From Arthrobacter sp. ISL-85 (GTDB taxonomy: Bacteria; Actinomycetota; Actinomycetes; Actinomycetales; Micrococcaceae): a DNA stretch of 50,187 nucleotides. How positions within the stretch are numbered: position 1 is the first letter of the stretch; each line of letters begins with the position of its first letter. This document shows positions 40,236 through 48,113 of this stretch, piece after piece. The stretch is from the NCBI RefSeq assembly GCF_018613675.1, contig NZ_JAGGPQ010000029.1, forward strand, positions 1-50,187, written 5' to 3'. The notes beneath the pieces are model-generated. The model had not been told where the DNA came from. It ran no database searches and was given only the letters and a program-made list of their open reading frames with translations. Position numbers and translations under genes: made by a program.

Positions 40236-40999
40236 GGCAGCCGGGTGGCACGCAGGACGACGTCGGCGATGGTCGTCTCCTGCCCCTCCGGCCCGGTCAC
40301 CGGGCGCTCCCGGCTGGTGAGGACCTCCAGCTGCCACTCCGGGCGGCCGCTGGAAGCTGCCCGGTCCAGCGACAGCTCACGGACCAGCTGATCCCCGGTG
40401 TAGAACATGTCCCGGTTCTTGTGGTGGTCGTTGCCCCAGGGCGGCAGCCGGTCCGGGTGGTGGCCCACCACCAACAGGGTTCCGCCCGGCTTGACGGCTG
40501 CGGCCGCATTCCGCAGGGGGACCCGCCAATCGAGTTCCTGGGAATGCAGGAACTGCGACGTCACCAGGTCGTAGGAGCCCTCCGGTCGCCACTGCGCCAG
40601 GTCGGCCAGTTGCCAGGTGATCCGGCTTTGGATATCGCCGTTCGAGGCGTCCACGCTTTCCCTTGCCAGTTCGGCCAGCTCGTGCGAGCGCGCCCGCTCC
40701 AGGGCAACAGCGGAAAGGTCGACGGCGGTCACGGACCAGCCTTGCTGCGCCAGCCAGATGGCGTCGGCGCCTTCGCCGCACCCCAGTTCCAGCGCCTTTC
40801 CGGGCCGCAGGCCGCCGGCCTCCCGAACCAGCTGCGGATTCGGCTTCCCGCTCCAGAGCCGTGCTTTGGTGCGGTACCGCTCGTCCCATGCGGAAGCCGC
40901 GTCGATGCCGCCGCCGCCAGCCCCCTCCGTCAGGCCGCCGGCGTCGTGCGCGTATCCTTCGTGCTGGTGGGTGTCCTGCTGCCCCGGGTGTTCGCTCAT
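40232..40999 (-). CDS. SAM-dependent methyltransferase (class I)
   Basis: Soluble protein of 255 residues. The SAM-binding motif I is KALELGCGEGADAIWLAQQG, motif II is VTAVDLSAVALERA and the post-motif GGTLLVVGHHPD follows. The layout resembles TehB/thiopurine methyltransferase-like proteins, with WDERYRTKARLWSGKPN at the N-terminus. The first 35 residues are Gly/His-rich and probably disordered. Substrate not determinable. Convergent four-base overlap with the MFS gene. Confidence 0.88.
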   Translation of the reverse strand: MSEHPGQQDTHQHEGYAHDAGGLTEGAGGGGIDAASAWDERYRTKARLWSGKPNPQLVREAGGLRPGKALELGCGEGADAIWLAQQGWSVTAVDLSAVALERARSHELAELARESVDASNGDIQSRITWQLADLAQWRPEGSYDLVTSQFLHSQELDWRVPLRNAAAAVKPGGTLLVVGHHPDRLPPWGNDHHKNRDMFYTGDQLVRELSLDRAASSGRPEWQLEVLTSRERPVTGPEGQETTIADVVLRATRLP

Positions 41000-41065
41000 G
41001 CCTCAACACTGCCCCGCTGTGGCGCCCAAGGCAACGCCGGGAACAGGTTCCGGGCGTTGGGATGC

Positions 41066-41071
41066 TAGACT
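41066..41071 (+). promoter_or_regulatory. Extended -10 candidate for the DEAD-box helicase
   Basis: TGC-TAGACT forms a good extended -10 element, with no clear -35. Transcription would start near 41078 and give a leader of about 240 nt before the helicase ATG. Confidence 0.4.
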
Positions 41072-41077
41072 GGTGGA

Positions 41078-41316
41078 ACTTGATGTGCAGTGATGCCGCC
41101 TGCTCCTGATCTGGAGATCCTATCCAGGGAGTGGGCTTTCTTCATGTGAGAGGCACATCCTGCGTCGATGAACGCGTTCCATTTGGTCCCTGCCGGCTGT
41201 CCTTATTTGCAGCGGCACGGTTGATCACCTGACTTTTCTTCGGCGAACCCCTGGTCCAACCGGCATCGGGGGCCGATATCCGCATGGATACCGCCTGAAA
41301 GACCGTAAAAAACTAC
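41078..41316 (+). promoter_or_regulatory. Long structured 5' leader of the DEAD-box helicase
   Basis: The stretch between the promoter candidate and ATG 41317 has no long gene. A hairpin CTCC-tgat-CTGGA ... TCCAG-GGAG lies at 41103-41131 and ATGTG-AGAGG-CACAT at 41144-41158. A short frame ATG 41168 to TGA 41224 encodes MNAFHLVPAGCPYLQRHG; no strong ribosome site precedes it. RNA helicase genes often have long leaders for cold or self regulation; whether this one does is inference. Confidence 0.45.
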
Positions 41317-43212
41317 ATGACTACTTTTGCTGCCCTCGGTACTCCCAAGGCCCTTGCAGACACCCTCACCGCGCAGGGAATCGTTGAACCGTTCCCCATC
41401 CAGGTCAAGACCCTCCCGGACACGCTGTCCGGGCGTGACGTCCTGGGCCGCGGCCGGACCGGATCCGGTAAGACCATCGCTTTCGCCATCCCGCTTGTAG
41501 CAAGACTCGCTGAGCGGGAAGCCAAGCACTTCCGCAAACCCGGCCGCCCCATGGGCCTGGTCCTGGCGCCCACCCGTGAACTGGCAACCCAGATCAACGC
41601 CACCATCGAACCGATGGCCAAGGCCATGGGCCTGAACACCACAGTGATTTACGGCGGCATCTCCCAGGCCCGCCAGGAAAAGGCATTGCGTGCCGGCGTG
41701 GACATCGTCATCGCCTGCCCCGGACGCCTGGAGGACCTGATCCGCCAGCGCATCCTCACCCTCGAGGCAGTGGAGATCACCGTCCTGGACGAGGCCGACC
41801 ACATGGCCGACCTCGGCTTCCTGCCCGTGGTGAAGAAGCTCATGGACATGACGCCCAGCCAGGGCCAGCGCCTGCTCTTCTCCGCCACCCTGGACAACGG
41901 CGTGGACAAGATCGTCCAGCGCTACCTGTCCAACCCGCTCACCCACTCGGTGGACGATCCGCAGGCTGCGGTGACCACGATGGAGCACCACGTGCTGGTG
42001 GTCAACGACCAGACTGTCAAGAAGCAGCTGATCGTTGAGCTCGCTTCGGGCGCCGGCCGCCGTGTCCTGTTCATGCGGACCAAGCACCACGCCCGCAAGC
42101 TGGCCAAGACCCTGACCGACGCCGGGATCCCCGCCGTCGACCTGCACGGCAACCTGTCGCAAAACGCCCGGGACCGCAACCTCGCCGAGTTTTCCAACGG
42201 GGACGTCCGCGTCCTGGTGGCCACCGACGTCGCTGCCCGCGGTGTGCACGTTGACGACGTCGAACTGGTCATCCACGTGGATCCGCCCACCGAGCACAAG
42301 GCGTACTTGCACCGTTCCGGCCGCACCGCGCGTGCCGGCTCCGACGGCACCGTGGTCACGCTGACCCTCCCGGAGCAGCAGTCCGACGTCAAGAAGCTCA
42401 TGAAGGCTGCCGGCGTCGAGGTGAACTTTGAGCGCGTCACGGCCAACTCCCCGATCGTGGCTGACCTGGTGGGCGAAATCGCCGACAAGGTTGACCCCCG
42501 CACCCGCGCCGCACTGATGGCTGCCAAGGCTCCCCGCCAGGGTGGCGGCACCTCCACCGGTGCCAATGCGGAGCGAAAGCGTGCACGCCGCCAGGCTGCA
42601 CCATCAGCCGGTGGGCGCGGCGGCAGGGGCGGACGCGGCAAGGTTTCGGCCGAACCCGCCCGCACCGATGTTCCACGCGCCGAGCGCCGCGCAGTCGCTT
42701 TCGAGGGCCGCACCGAAGCCCGCGCCGCATTCGACCGCAATGCCGAGCAAAATGAGGACCGCGCGGTGGCAGCAGCCGCTGCCCGCCGCAACGCCCGTGG
42801 CCGCGGCACCGCTTCGACCCACCGCAACGACGTCCCCGCAGCAGGTGGCCGCTCATCGGCCGGCCGCGGTTCGGACGGCCGTGCAGCAGAGGGCCGGGGC
42901 GATTCCCGGATCACCCGCAGCGATGCCCCGCGCGGCGGCACCGGCCGCCCGGCCTCAGGCGGACGCCCCGCCGGCGGCGGACAGCGCAGCGGACGCCCCG
43001 CAACCGGCCAGCGTGCAGCAGCATCCGGCCAGCGCTCCTCCGGGGCAGCTGGCGGCAACAAGGCTGTCTGGTCCTCCAACACCGGCGGAACGTCCGGCGG
43101 CTCCTACGGCTCCGGCAGTGGTGCTTCCGGCAACGGCGGTTCCGGCCGCGCGGCCCGCAGCGGCCCGCGCCGCGCATCCGCCCCGGCGTCGAACGAGCGC
43201 CGCGGCCGCTAA
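41317..43212 (+). CDS. DEAD-box RNA helicase with Arg/Gly-rich tail
   Basis: ATP-dependent RNA helicase of 631 residues. Q-motif region FPIQVKTLPDTLSGRDVLG, motif I GRTGSGKT (about 46-53), DEAD at 158-161, SAT at 189-191, and motif VI HRSGRTARAG from residue 332. The core ends near residue 400; the last 225 residues are a low-complexity tail of Arg, Gly, Ala and Ser (GGRGGRGGRGK and similar), likely for RNA binding. Role probably RNA remodelling in ribosome assembly or cold adaptation. Followed by a strong terminator. Confidence 0.95.
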   Translation: MTTFAALGTPKALADTLTAQGIVEPFPIQVKTLPDTLSGRDVLGRGRTGSGKTIAFAIPLVARLAEREAKHFRKPGRPMGLVLAPTRELATQINATIEPMAKAMGLNTTVIYGGISQARQEKALRAGVDIVIACPGRLEDLIRQRILTLEAVEITVLDEADHMADLGFLPVVKKLMDMTPSQGQRLLFSATLDNGVDKIVQRYLSNPLTHSVDDPQAAVTTMEHHVLVVNDQTVKKQLIVELASGAGRRVLFMRTKHHARKLAKTLTDAGIPAVDLHGNLSQNARDRNLAEFSNGDVRVLVATDVAARGVHVDDVELVIHVDPPTEHKAYLHRSGRTARAGSDGTVVTLTLPEQQSDVKKLMKAAGVEVNFERVTANSPIVADLVGEIADKVDPRTRAALMAAKAPRQGGGTSTGANAERKRARRQAAPSAGGRGGRGGRGKVSAEPARTDVPRAERRAVAFEGRTEARAAFDRNAEQNEDRAVAAAAARRNARGRGTASTHRNDVPAAGGRSSAGRGSDGRAAEGRGDSRITRSDAPRGGTGRPASGGRPAGGGQRSGRPATGQRAAASGQRSSGAAGGNKAVWSSNTGGTSGGSYGSGSGASGNGGSGRAARSGPRRASAPASNERRGR

Positions 43213-43223
43213 TCGCTAGATAG

Positions 43224-43258
43224 CCCAGCGGGCCTGCCTTCCGGGCGGGCCCGCTGGG
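43224..43258 (+). terminator. Terminator after the DEAD-box helicase
   Basis: Perfect 11-bp stem CCCAGCGGGCC/GGCCCGCTGGG with an inner GCC-TTCCG-GGC, then TCGTTT. Eleven bases after the stop. Confidence 0.8.
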
Positions 43259-43292
43259 TCGTTTAACCGGCTTTTACCAACCGCGCGCACTG

Positions 43293-43320
43293 CTCCCACC
43301 AAGATCCGGATCTGTGGGAG
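43293..43320 (-). terminator. Hairpin downstream of the DUF318 permease
   Basis: CTCCCAC-CA-AGATCCGGATCT-GTGGGAG: seven-bp perfect arms around a palindrome. A second GC-rich stem (GGCAGGGA against TCCCCTGCC, one bulge) follows at about 43325-43344. Both lie between the convergent helicase and permease genes and may end the leftward transcript. Confidence 0.45.
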
Positions 43321-43375
43321 CCGGGGCAGGGACCGCGTCCCCTGCCGCCGGCAAACGCTCAAGCCGGGGGTCTGG

Positions 43376-44491
43376 TCACGTCAGTGCCGTCATGATGAGC
43401 GCGCCCACCAGGCCCATGCCCATGACGGCGAACCCCATGGCAACGATGACCCGGCCGGGGAAAGCACCGCGGACCATAAGCATTGAGGGCAGGCTCAGGG
43501 CCGGCAGGGTCAGCACCAGGGCTCCCAAAGGCCCCATTCCAACCCCTGCGGCCATCAAAGCACCGAGGATGGGAATCTCCGCGGCCGTCGGGATCACAAA
43601 CAGGGTTCCGACGACGGCGAGCAGGACGGCTGCGGGCAGGCCCCACGATGCGAGTGTGCCGGCCTCCGGGAACAGCCAGCCACGGAAGCCGCCAAGGAGC
43701 ATCACAACCACCGCATACTCCGGCAGGAGGCGCACCGCCAACCGGACCAGGGCCCTGGCGAACCTGCGAACAGCGCCGGCGGCAGTCCCGCTGCCGGCGG
43801 GCTGGTCCTCCGGCTCGGCGACACTGGTCGCTTTCGCCAGGCGGCCCACGAGCAGCGTGACGCCGAAGACAAGGACCACACCCGTGCCAACGCGGACGGC
43901 GACGAACTGCCAGGGGAGTACGAAGGCCATGAATGCCAGGGCTGCCGGGTTAAGCACCGGGTTGCCCAGCCAGTACGCCAGCGCGGAGCTGACCGGAACA
44001 CCTCTGCGACGGATGTTCAAGGCGACAGGTGCCGCGCAGCACGTGCACATCATCGACGACATCGACAGAAGTCCGCCGCACACCGTGCTCACCGCCGGGC
44101 CACGCCTGGCCTGGAACAGCGCGAGCAGCCGGCGGGCTGGCAGAAACGCCTCTACCGCCGCAGCCACGAGCAGGCCTGCCACGAGCGCCTGCCAGATCGA
44201 CGCCACGTAGGCGAGGCTGTACTCGACGGCCGCGTTCCAGGACGGGGATGGCGGCGCACTTGCTTTGCCGGACAGGACGGAGCTTCCCAAGGAGTGGCTG
44301 CCGGCTACCAACGGAATTTTGAGGGCGTATGGGTACCACTTGGCCCATGCGAGGACAGCGATGGCTATCCCGGCCGTGACCAGTGTTCCCACAAGCACAC
44401 TGCGCCGGTGGCGTTGGCCCGGGTCTGGCGTGAGCTTCTGGTTCAGCCGCCCGTTGTCCTGGGCTTCGATGCCGACGGCAATGTTCTTCAT
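43376..44491 (-). CDS. Permease of the DUF318 (YraQ) family
   Basis: Membrane protein of 371 residues with eight to nine helices. The family cysteine motif is seen as SSMMCTCCAAPVALNIRRRG, and the second-half counterpart as IPTAAEIPILGALMAAG. DUF318 permeases are often linked to metal, metalloid or sulfur handling, but this one has no ArsR or thioredoxin-like neighbour. The first 30 residues are hydrophilic. Substrate unknown; single gene with its own upstream gap of 48 bases to the MBL gene. Confidence 0.88.
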   Translation of the reverse strand: MKNIAVGIEAQDNGRLNQKLTPDPGQRHRRSVLVGTLVTAGIAIAVLAWAKWYPYALKIPLVAGSHSLGSSVLSGKASAPPSPSWNAAVEYSLAYVASIWQALVAGLLVAAAVEAFLPARRLLALFQARRGPAVSTVCGGLLSMSSMMCTCCAAPVALNIRRRGVPVSSALAYWLGNPVLNPAALAFMAFVLPWQFVAVRVGTGVVLVFGVTLLVGRLAKATSVAEPEDQPAGSGTAAGAVRRFARALVRLAVRLLPEYAVVVMLLGGFRGWLFPEAGTLASWGLPAAVLLAVVGTLFVIPTAAEIPILGALMAAGVGMGPLGALVLTLPALSLPSMLMVRGAFPGRVIVAMGFAVMGMGLVGALIMTALT

Positions 44492-44539
44492 GCGTTCCCG
44501 GAACCTCTCCTCGTGGGACGTGGCGACAGCTGTTATTCG

Positions 44540-45190
44540 CTACCAGCCGCGGGCGCGCCACTCTTCAAGATGCGGCCGCTCCGCACCCAGGGTGGTGGGC
44601 TTGCCGTGCCCGGGATGCACGACGGCGGTGTCCGGGTAGGCGCCGAACAGCCGCTCCGTGACGTCGGACAGGAGCTGGTTGAACCGTTCCGGGTCCTTCT
44701 GGGTATTGCCCACGCCGCCCGGGAACAGGGAGTCCCCGGAGAAGATGTGCGCCGGTCCTTCCGGGTCCTGGTAGACGAAGGCGATCGAGCCCGGCGTATG
44801 GCCGCGCAGGTGTACGGCTGTCAGTTCGAACCCATCCACGGCCACCGTGTCCCCGTGCCCGAGCCGCCGGTCCACGGCGGCAGGCAACGCGTCGGCGTCG
44901 TCCGCTCCTGCGGCAGTTGGCGCCCTGGTGGAGTCCACCAGTTCCTTCAAGGCCCGTACGTGGTCCCAGTGCTGGTGCGTGGTGGCGACCAGCGCAAGGT
45001 GAGCCCCTGCACTGGTGTCCCCGGCCCCGTCCGCCAGCAGCTGCTCGATGGCGGGCAGGTTGTCCGCGGCGTCAATCAACACTTGCGCACCGCTCTCCTT
45101 CGCGGTGAGCAGGTACACGTTGTTGTCCATCTGGCTGACGGAAATGCTGCGGATGGTGAGGGCAGGCAGGTCGTACAGAAGTGAGTCCAT
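44540..45190 (-). CDS. MBL-fold metallo-hydrolase (glyoxalase II-like)
   Basis: Hydrolase of 216 residues. The metal site HxHxDH is intact as THQHWDH (His72, His74, Asp76, His77), followed by GHTPGS (His131), FSGDSLFPGG (Asp153) and HPGHGKPT. Size and spacing fit the glyoxalase II-like thioester hydrolase group rather than beta-lactamases. Start at MDSLLYDLPAL. Last of a leftward gene run that begins with the riboswitch-controlled SMR pair; 21 bases separate it from the ABM gene. Confidence 0.9.
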   Translation of the reverse strand: MDSLLYDLPALTIRSISVSQMDNNVYLLTAKESGAQVLIDAADNLPAIEQLLADGAGDTSAGAHLALVATTHQHWDHVRALKELVDSTRAPTAAGADDADALPAAVDRRLGHGDTVAVDGFELTAVHLRGHTPGSIAFVYQDPEGPAHIFSGDSLFPGGVGNTQKDPERFNQLLSDVTERLFGAYPDTAVVHPGHGKPTTLGAERPHLEEWRARGW

Positions 45191-45211
45191 GGGCTTCAGT
45201 CTAGGGACGGA

Positions 45212-45514
45212 CTACAGGTCAAGCGGCATGGTGGTGGAGTAGACCTGCTTGGACGGCGGAGCGGCCAGGACGTCGCTGAGCCTGTGCTGCCCCTCGGGCG
45301 TCTTCCGCCACGCCACGTAGTCGTCGTGGTCCTGCGCGCTGGCCCAGGTTTCCACCACCAGGATGTGGCACGGGTCCGCGTCATCCACCAACGCTTCGAT
45401 GCCCTGGTTGCCGGGCCAGGCGCGGGTGGCCGCCAGCGTTTCGGACAGATATTTGGCGGCGTCGTCCCGGCGGGCGGGGTCGATCTGGACTTCGAAGTGG
45501 ACGATGGCGGGCAT
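45212..45514 (-). CDS. Antibiotic biosynthesis monooxygenase (ABM) domain protein
   Basis: A 100-residue ferredoxin-like fold protein: HFEVQIDPARRDDAAKYLSE, NQGIEALVDDADPCHILVVE and TWASAQDHDDYVAW are the usual ABM segments, with the W-x-S-x-x-x-H-D-x-Y motif. ABM proteins include quinol and heme oxygenases as well as many without known function. Start at 45514 because TAAGGAG lies five bases upstream; the frame is open another 27 codons. 56 bases after the aldo/keto reductase gene. Confidence 0.88.
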   Translation of the reverse strand: MPAIVHFEVQIDPARRDDAAKYLSETLAATRAWPGNQGIEALVDDADPCHILVVETWASAQDHDDYVAWRKTPEGQHRLSDVLAAPPSKQVYSTTMPLDL

Positions 45515-45570
45515 GGGGCTCCTTAGCGTGGTGTTGAGGCGTGTGGTCTGTTCGTTTTGAATAATGCGGG

Positions 45571-46617
45571 CTATTCCCGCCCTTCGGACACCCACTTGGG
45601 GTCCGCGGAACGGGAGCCGACGACGGCGTCCGAAGCAGCGTCCAGGGCGTCCAGATGCGCCGGGGTGAGCTCCAGGGCCAGGGCGCCAAGGTTTTCATCG
45701 ATGCGCGCGGCCTTGCGGGTGCCGGGGATGGGGACCACCGGCAGGCCCAGCCGCTTGCCCTTGGCGAAGAGCCACGCCAGGGCAACCTGCGCCGGGGTGG
45801 CCTTCAGCTGATCCGCGACGGACTTGACGGTGTTCACCACCGCCTGGTTCGCGCTTGCCGCATCGGGGGCGAAGCGCGGGATGTTCCTGCGGAAGTCCTT
45901 GGCGCCCAGGCTGGAGGTATCGACGGTTCCGGTAAGGAATCCGCGGCCCAGCGGAGAGTACGGAACGAAGCCAACTCCCAGGCCGGCGGCGGCGGGAACA
46001 ACGTTGCTCTCCACGTCCCGGCTCCAGATGGACCATTCGCTCTGGACCGCGGCGATCGGGTGGACCGCAGCTGCATCCTGCAGTTCCTGGGCCGTCACTT
46101 CGGACAGGCCCAGGTGCTTGACCTTTCCCTGCTTCACCAGTTCGGCCATGGCACCCACGGTCTCCTCGATGGGGACGCGGACGTCGCGGCGGTGCATGTA
46201 GTAGAGGTCGATCACGTCGGTGCCCAGCCGCTGCAGGCTCCGTTCCACCGCTTGGCGTACGTATTCGGCGTCCCCACGGATGTCCGTGTAGCCGTCCGTC
46301 GGGGTGCCCACCAGCGAGAACTTGGTGGCGAGCTGGACCTCGTCCCGCCGGTCCTTGAGCAGCTGCGAAATCAGCTCCTCGTTGCTGCCGCCGCCGTAAA
46401 TGTCCGCAGTGTCGATGAAGCTGACGCCGGCGTCCACAGCGTGGTGCAGCGTCCGCAGCGCCTCGGCAGGGTCCACCTCGCCGTACACAGGGGTGAGGGC
46501 CATGCCGCCGAAGCCGAGGGAGCTGACGGTGAGCCCGTCGCCGAGCTGGACAGTGTTGGCGGCGCTTTCAGTGTTGGCGGGTTCCGTGTTGCCGGGTTGG
46601 GCAGGTGCTTTTGCCAT
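45571..46617 (-). CDS. Aldo/keto reductase
   Basis: NADPH-dependent reductase of 348 residues. Catalytic residues are placed as expected: Asp and Tyr in FIDTADIYGGGSNEE, Lys in VQLATKFSL and His in DLYYMHRRD; the cofactor tail is PVVPIPGTRKAARIDENLGA. The 25 N-terminal residues are Asn/Ala/Glu-rich and not part of the barrel. Substrate unknown; AKR13-like by overall pattern. 29 bases follow the kinase gene on the same strand. Confidence 0.93.
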   Translation of the reverse strand: MAKAPAQPGNTEPANTESAANTVQLGDGLTVSSLGFGGMALTPVYGEVDPAEALRTLHHAVDAGVSFIDTADIYGGGSNEELISQLLKDRRDEVQLATKFSLVGTPTDGYTDIRGDAEYVRQAVERSLQRLGTDVIDLYYMHRRDVRVPIEETVGAMAELVKQGKVKHLGLSEVTAQELQDAAAVHPIAAVQSEWSIWSRDVESNVVPAAAGLGVGFVPYSPLGRGFLTGTVDTSSLGAKDFRRNIPRFAPDAASANQAVVNTVKSVADQLKATPAQVALAWLFAKGKRLGLPVVPIPGTRKAARIDENLGALALELTPAHLDALDAASDAVVGSRSADPKWVSEGRE

Positions 46618-46646
46618 GGTTCTCCTCTTCGTTTCCTGCTTTGAAA

Positions 46647-47273
46647 TTACAGCCAGGGTATGACACGGTCCGCGGCGTGGCGGGTGGCCTGGATCAGGCG
46701 GGCATTGGCTTCGTCAGGTCCGGTGGCCCAGGCAAGTGCAGAGTCCCGCTCCATGCCGAACGAGATGTGCCGGTCCACCAGGCGCTGCAGCCGGAGCGCG
46801 GGCGGGGTCTCGAGGAACCACACCTCGTCCAGCTGCGCCCGCACCTCTTTCCACGGCTCCTGGTCCGCCAGCAGGTAGTTGCCCTCCGTGATGACCAGCT
46901 GGACCTCGGCCGGGACGGCGATGGAGGCGGCCACCGGCTCGTCCAGGGTGCGCCGGAACTCCGGCGCGTACACCACCGCCTCATCCCGGCGCGCCAGGCG
47001 GCGCAGCAGCGAAAGGTAGCCGCCGGCGTCGAACGTATCAATGGCGCCTTTGCGCTGGCGGAGCGGGGTCCCATCGATGATCGCGTTGCCCAGGTGGAAG
47101 CCGTCCATCGGGACCACCACCGATGTCCCGGGGCTGAGCTGCTCCTGCAGCCAGGCGGCAAAGGTGGACTTGCCGGATCCCGGCGCCCCCGCTATGCCCA
47201 GGATGGTCCGCGTTCCGGGCACCAGGCGGCGCCGGAGCGCGTCCACGGCCACGGTGATCTCGGGGGAGTCCAT
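46647..47273 (-). CDS. P-loop nucleoside/small-molecule kinase-like protein
   Basis: Kinase of 208 residues of the uridine kinase/pantothenate kinase type. Walker A is GAPGSGKST (29-37), followed by VVPMDGFHLGNAIID, the D-G-F-H motif shared with uridine and panthothenate kinase-like proteins, FDAGGYLSLL and VITEGNYLLAD. The substrate may be a nucleoside or sugar; not determinable. It starts nine bases after the second SMR gene, so it may lie in the guanidine-controlled transcript, although no strong ribosome site is seen. Confidence 0.87.
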   Translation of the reverse strand: MDSPEITVAVDALRRRLVPGTRTILGIAGAPGSGKSTFAAWLQEQLSPGTSVVVPMDGFHLGNAIIDGTPLRQRKGAIDTFDAGGYLSLLRRLARRDEAVVYAPEFRRTLDEPVAASIAVPAEVQLVITEGNYLLADQEPWKEVRAQLDEVWFLETPPALRLQRLVDRHISFGMERDSALAWATGPDEANARLIQATRHAADRVIPWL

Positions 47274-47282
47274 GGCAAAAGC

Positions 47283-47648
47283 CTAGTCACCCTTCTGCGC
47301 CTGCGGAGCATCTTTTCCGGCCGGGAGTGCCTTCAGGCCGGCGGCGCAGCCCACGATCGCCGCGATGAACAGCAGCTTCACCACCCTGAAAGGTTCCACG
47401 CCGGTGGCCATGGCCCAGCTGACGGTCAACGCCGCGCCGATGCCCACCCAGACGGCGTAGGCGGTGCCCAGCGGGATGCTCCGGATGGCCAGGCCCAGGC
47501 CCAGCATGCTCAGGGTTGCGGTGACTGCGAAGACGATGGTGGGCAGGGGCTGGCTGAACCCGTCGGACAGGCCAAGGGCCGTGGCCCAGACTGCCTCCAG
47601 GACTGCGGAAGCCAGGAGTACCAGCCAGGGAACGGACCGCTTCAGCAT
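47283..47648 (-). CDS. SMR efflux protein, guanidinium-exporter type (second subunit)
   Basis: Four-helix small multidrug resistance protein of 121 residues. The key Glu18 lies in VLEAVWATAL, and IPLGTAYAVWVGIGAALT is the second conserved motif. The E-x-x-W-A form is that of guanidinium (Gdx-type) exporters, not the EmrE quaternary-amine type. ATG at 47648 shares one base with the stop of the first SMR gene (TGATG); the pair probably forms a heterodimer. C-terminal tail is slightly longer than usual (GKDAPQAQKGD). Confidence 0.93.
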   Translation of the reverse strand: MLKRSVPWLVLLASAVLEAVWATALGLSDGFSQPLPTIVFAVTATLSMLGLGLAIRSIPLGTAYAVWVGIGAALTVSWAMATGVEPFRVVKLLFIAAIVGCAAGLKALPAGKDAPQAQKGD

Positions 47649-47971
47649 CACGCCACCACCTTGAGGCCAACCACGCACGCGGCGATGCCGGACAGCAGCA
47701 GCAGGCGCGCCGCCGTCGGGCGTTCCACCTTGGTGGCCATCGCGTAGGCGGAGGTCAGGACTACGCCCACTCCCACCCAGACCGCGTAGGCGGTGCCTGT
47801 GGGGATGGACTGCATGGCGACGGCAAGGCCGCCCGTGCTGCCCGCCACGGCCACCAGGAACAAGGCTGCGGGGGCGAGGCGGCGGCGTCCGGAAACCTGG
47901 GCGGTCCGGTGGAGCGCCGCTGCCCAGACGGCCTCCAGTGCGCCGGAAAGAATGAGGATGATCCACGACAT
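47648..47971 (-). CDS. SMR efflux protein, guanidinium-exporter type (first subunit)
   Basis: Small multidrug resistance protein of 107 residues with four helices. Glu13 in GALEAVWAAAL is the substrate/proton site; IPTGTAYAVWVGVGVVLTS is the conserved second motif. Start at 47971, with AAAGGA six bases upstream lying directly beside the 3' edge of a guanidine-III aptamer, so translation should depend on guanidine. Coupled to the second SMR gene by a one-base overlap. Expected to export guanidinium across the cytoplasmic membrane in exchange for protons. Confidence 0.94.
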   Translation of the reverse strand: MSWIILILSGALEAVWAAALHRTAQVSGRRRLAPAALFLVAVAGSTGGLAVAMQSIPTGTAYAVWVGVGVVLTSAYAMATKVERPTAARLLLLSGIAACVVGLKVVA

Positions 47972-47983
47972 GACAGTTCCTTT

Positions 47984-48024
47984 GGCCAGTCTTGTCGCGT
48001 GCCGGGTACTGAACCGTCGTCCGG
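47984..48024 (-). ncRNA. Guanidine-III riboswitch (ykkC-III) aptamer
   Basis: A 41-nt element on the minus strand, 12 bases before the first SMR start. It has the class core in order: CCGGACGA, then GUACCCGG, then GACAAGAC. GUUCAGU (48014-48008) pairs with ACUGGCC (47990-47984), with one mismatch and one G-U, where the remembered Thermobifida fusca aptamer has GCGCCGU/ACGGCGC; CCGG 48024-48021 can pair with CCGG of the second block to make the pseudoknot. The ribosome site AAAGGA (47983-47978) abuts it, which suggests translational control. Downstream genes are guanidinium-type SMR exporters, the known partners. Confidence 0.85.
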
Positions 48025-48052
48025 AGGCCCGGGGTGCGGGGCCTTGGCTTCC

Positions 48053-48058
48053 AGCGTA
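48053..48058 (-). promoter_or_regulatory. Candidate -10 for the riboswitch-SMR transcript
   Basis: TACGCT on the minus strand, about 29 bases before the aptamer. A TGGCTG 18 bases upstream is a poor -35. Weak evidence. Confidence 0.3.
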
Positions 48059-48113
48059 GCAACGGCCGACGGCGGCCAGCCACCGTTGGTGAACAACCTC
48101 ACCGGCAGGGTGG

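Noticed and set aside
44540..45190. Beta-lactamase
   Set aside because: HxHxDH alone is common to all MBL enzymes; no signal peptide and size and motifs fit glyoxalase II-like proteins.
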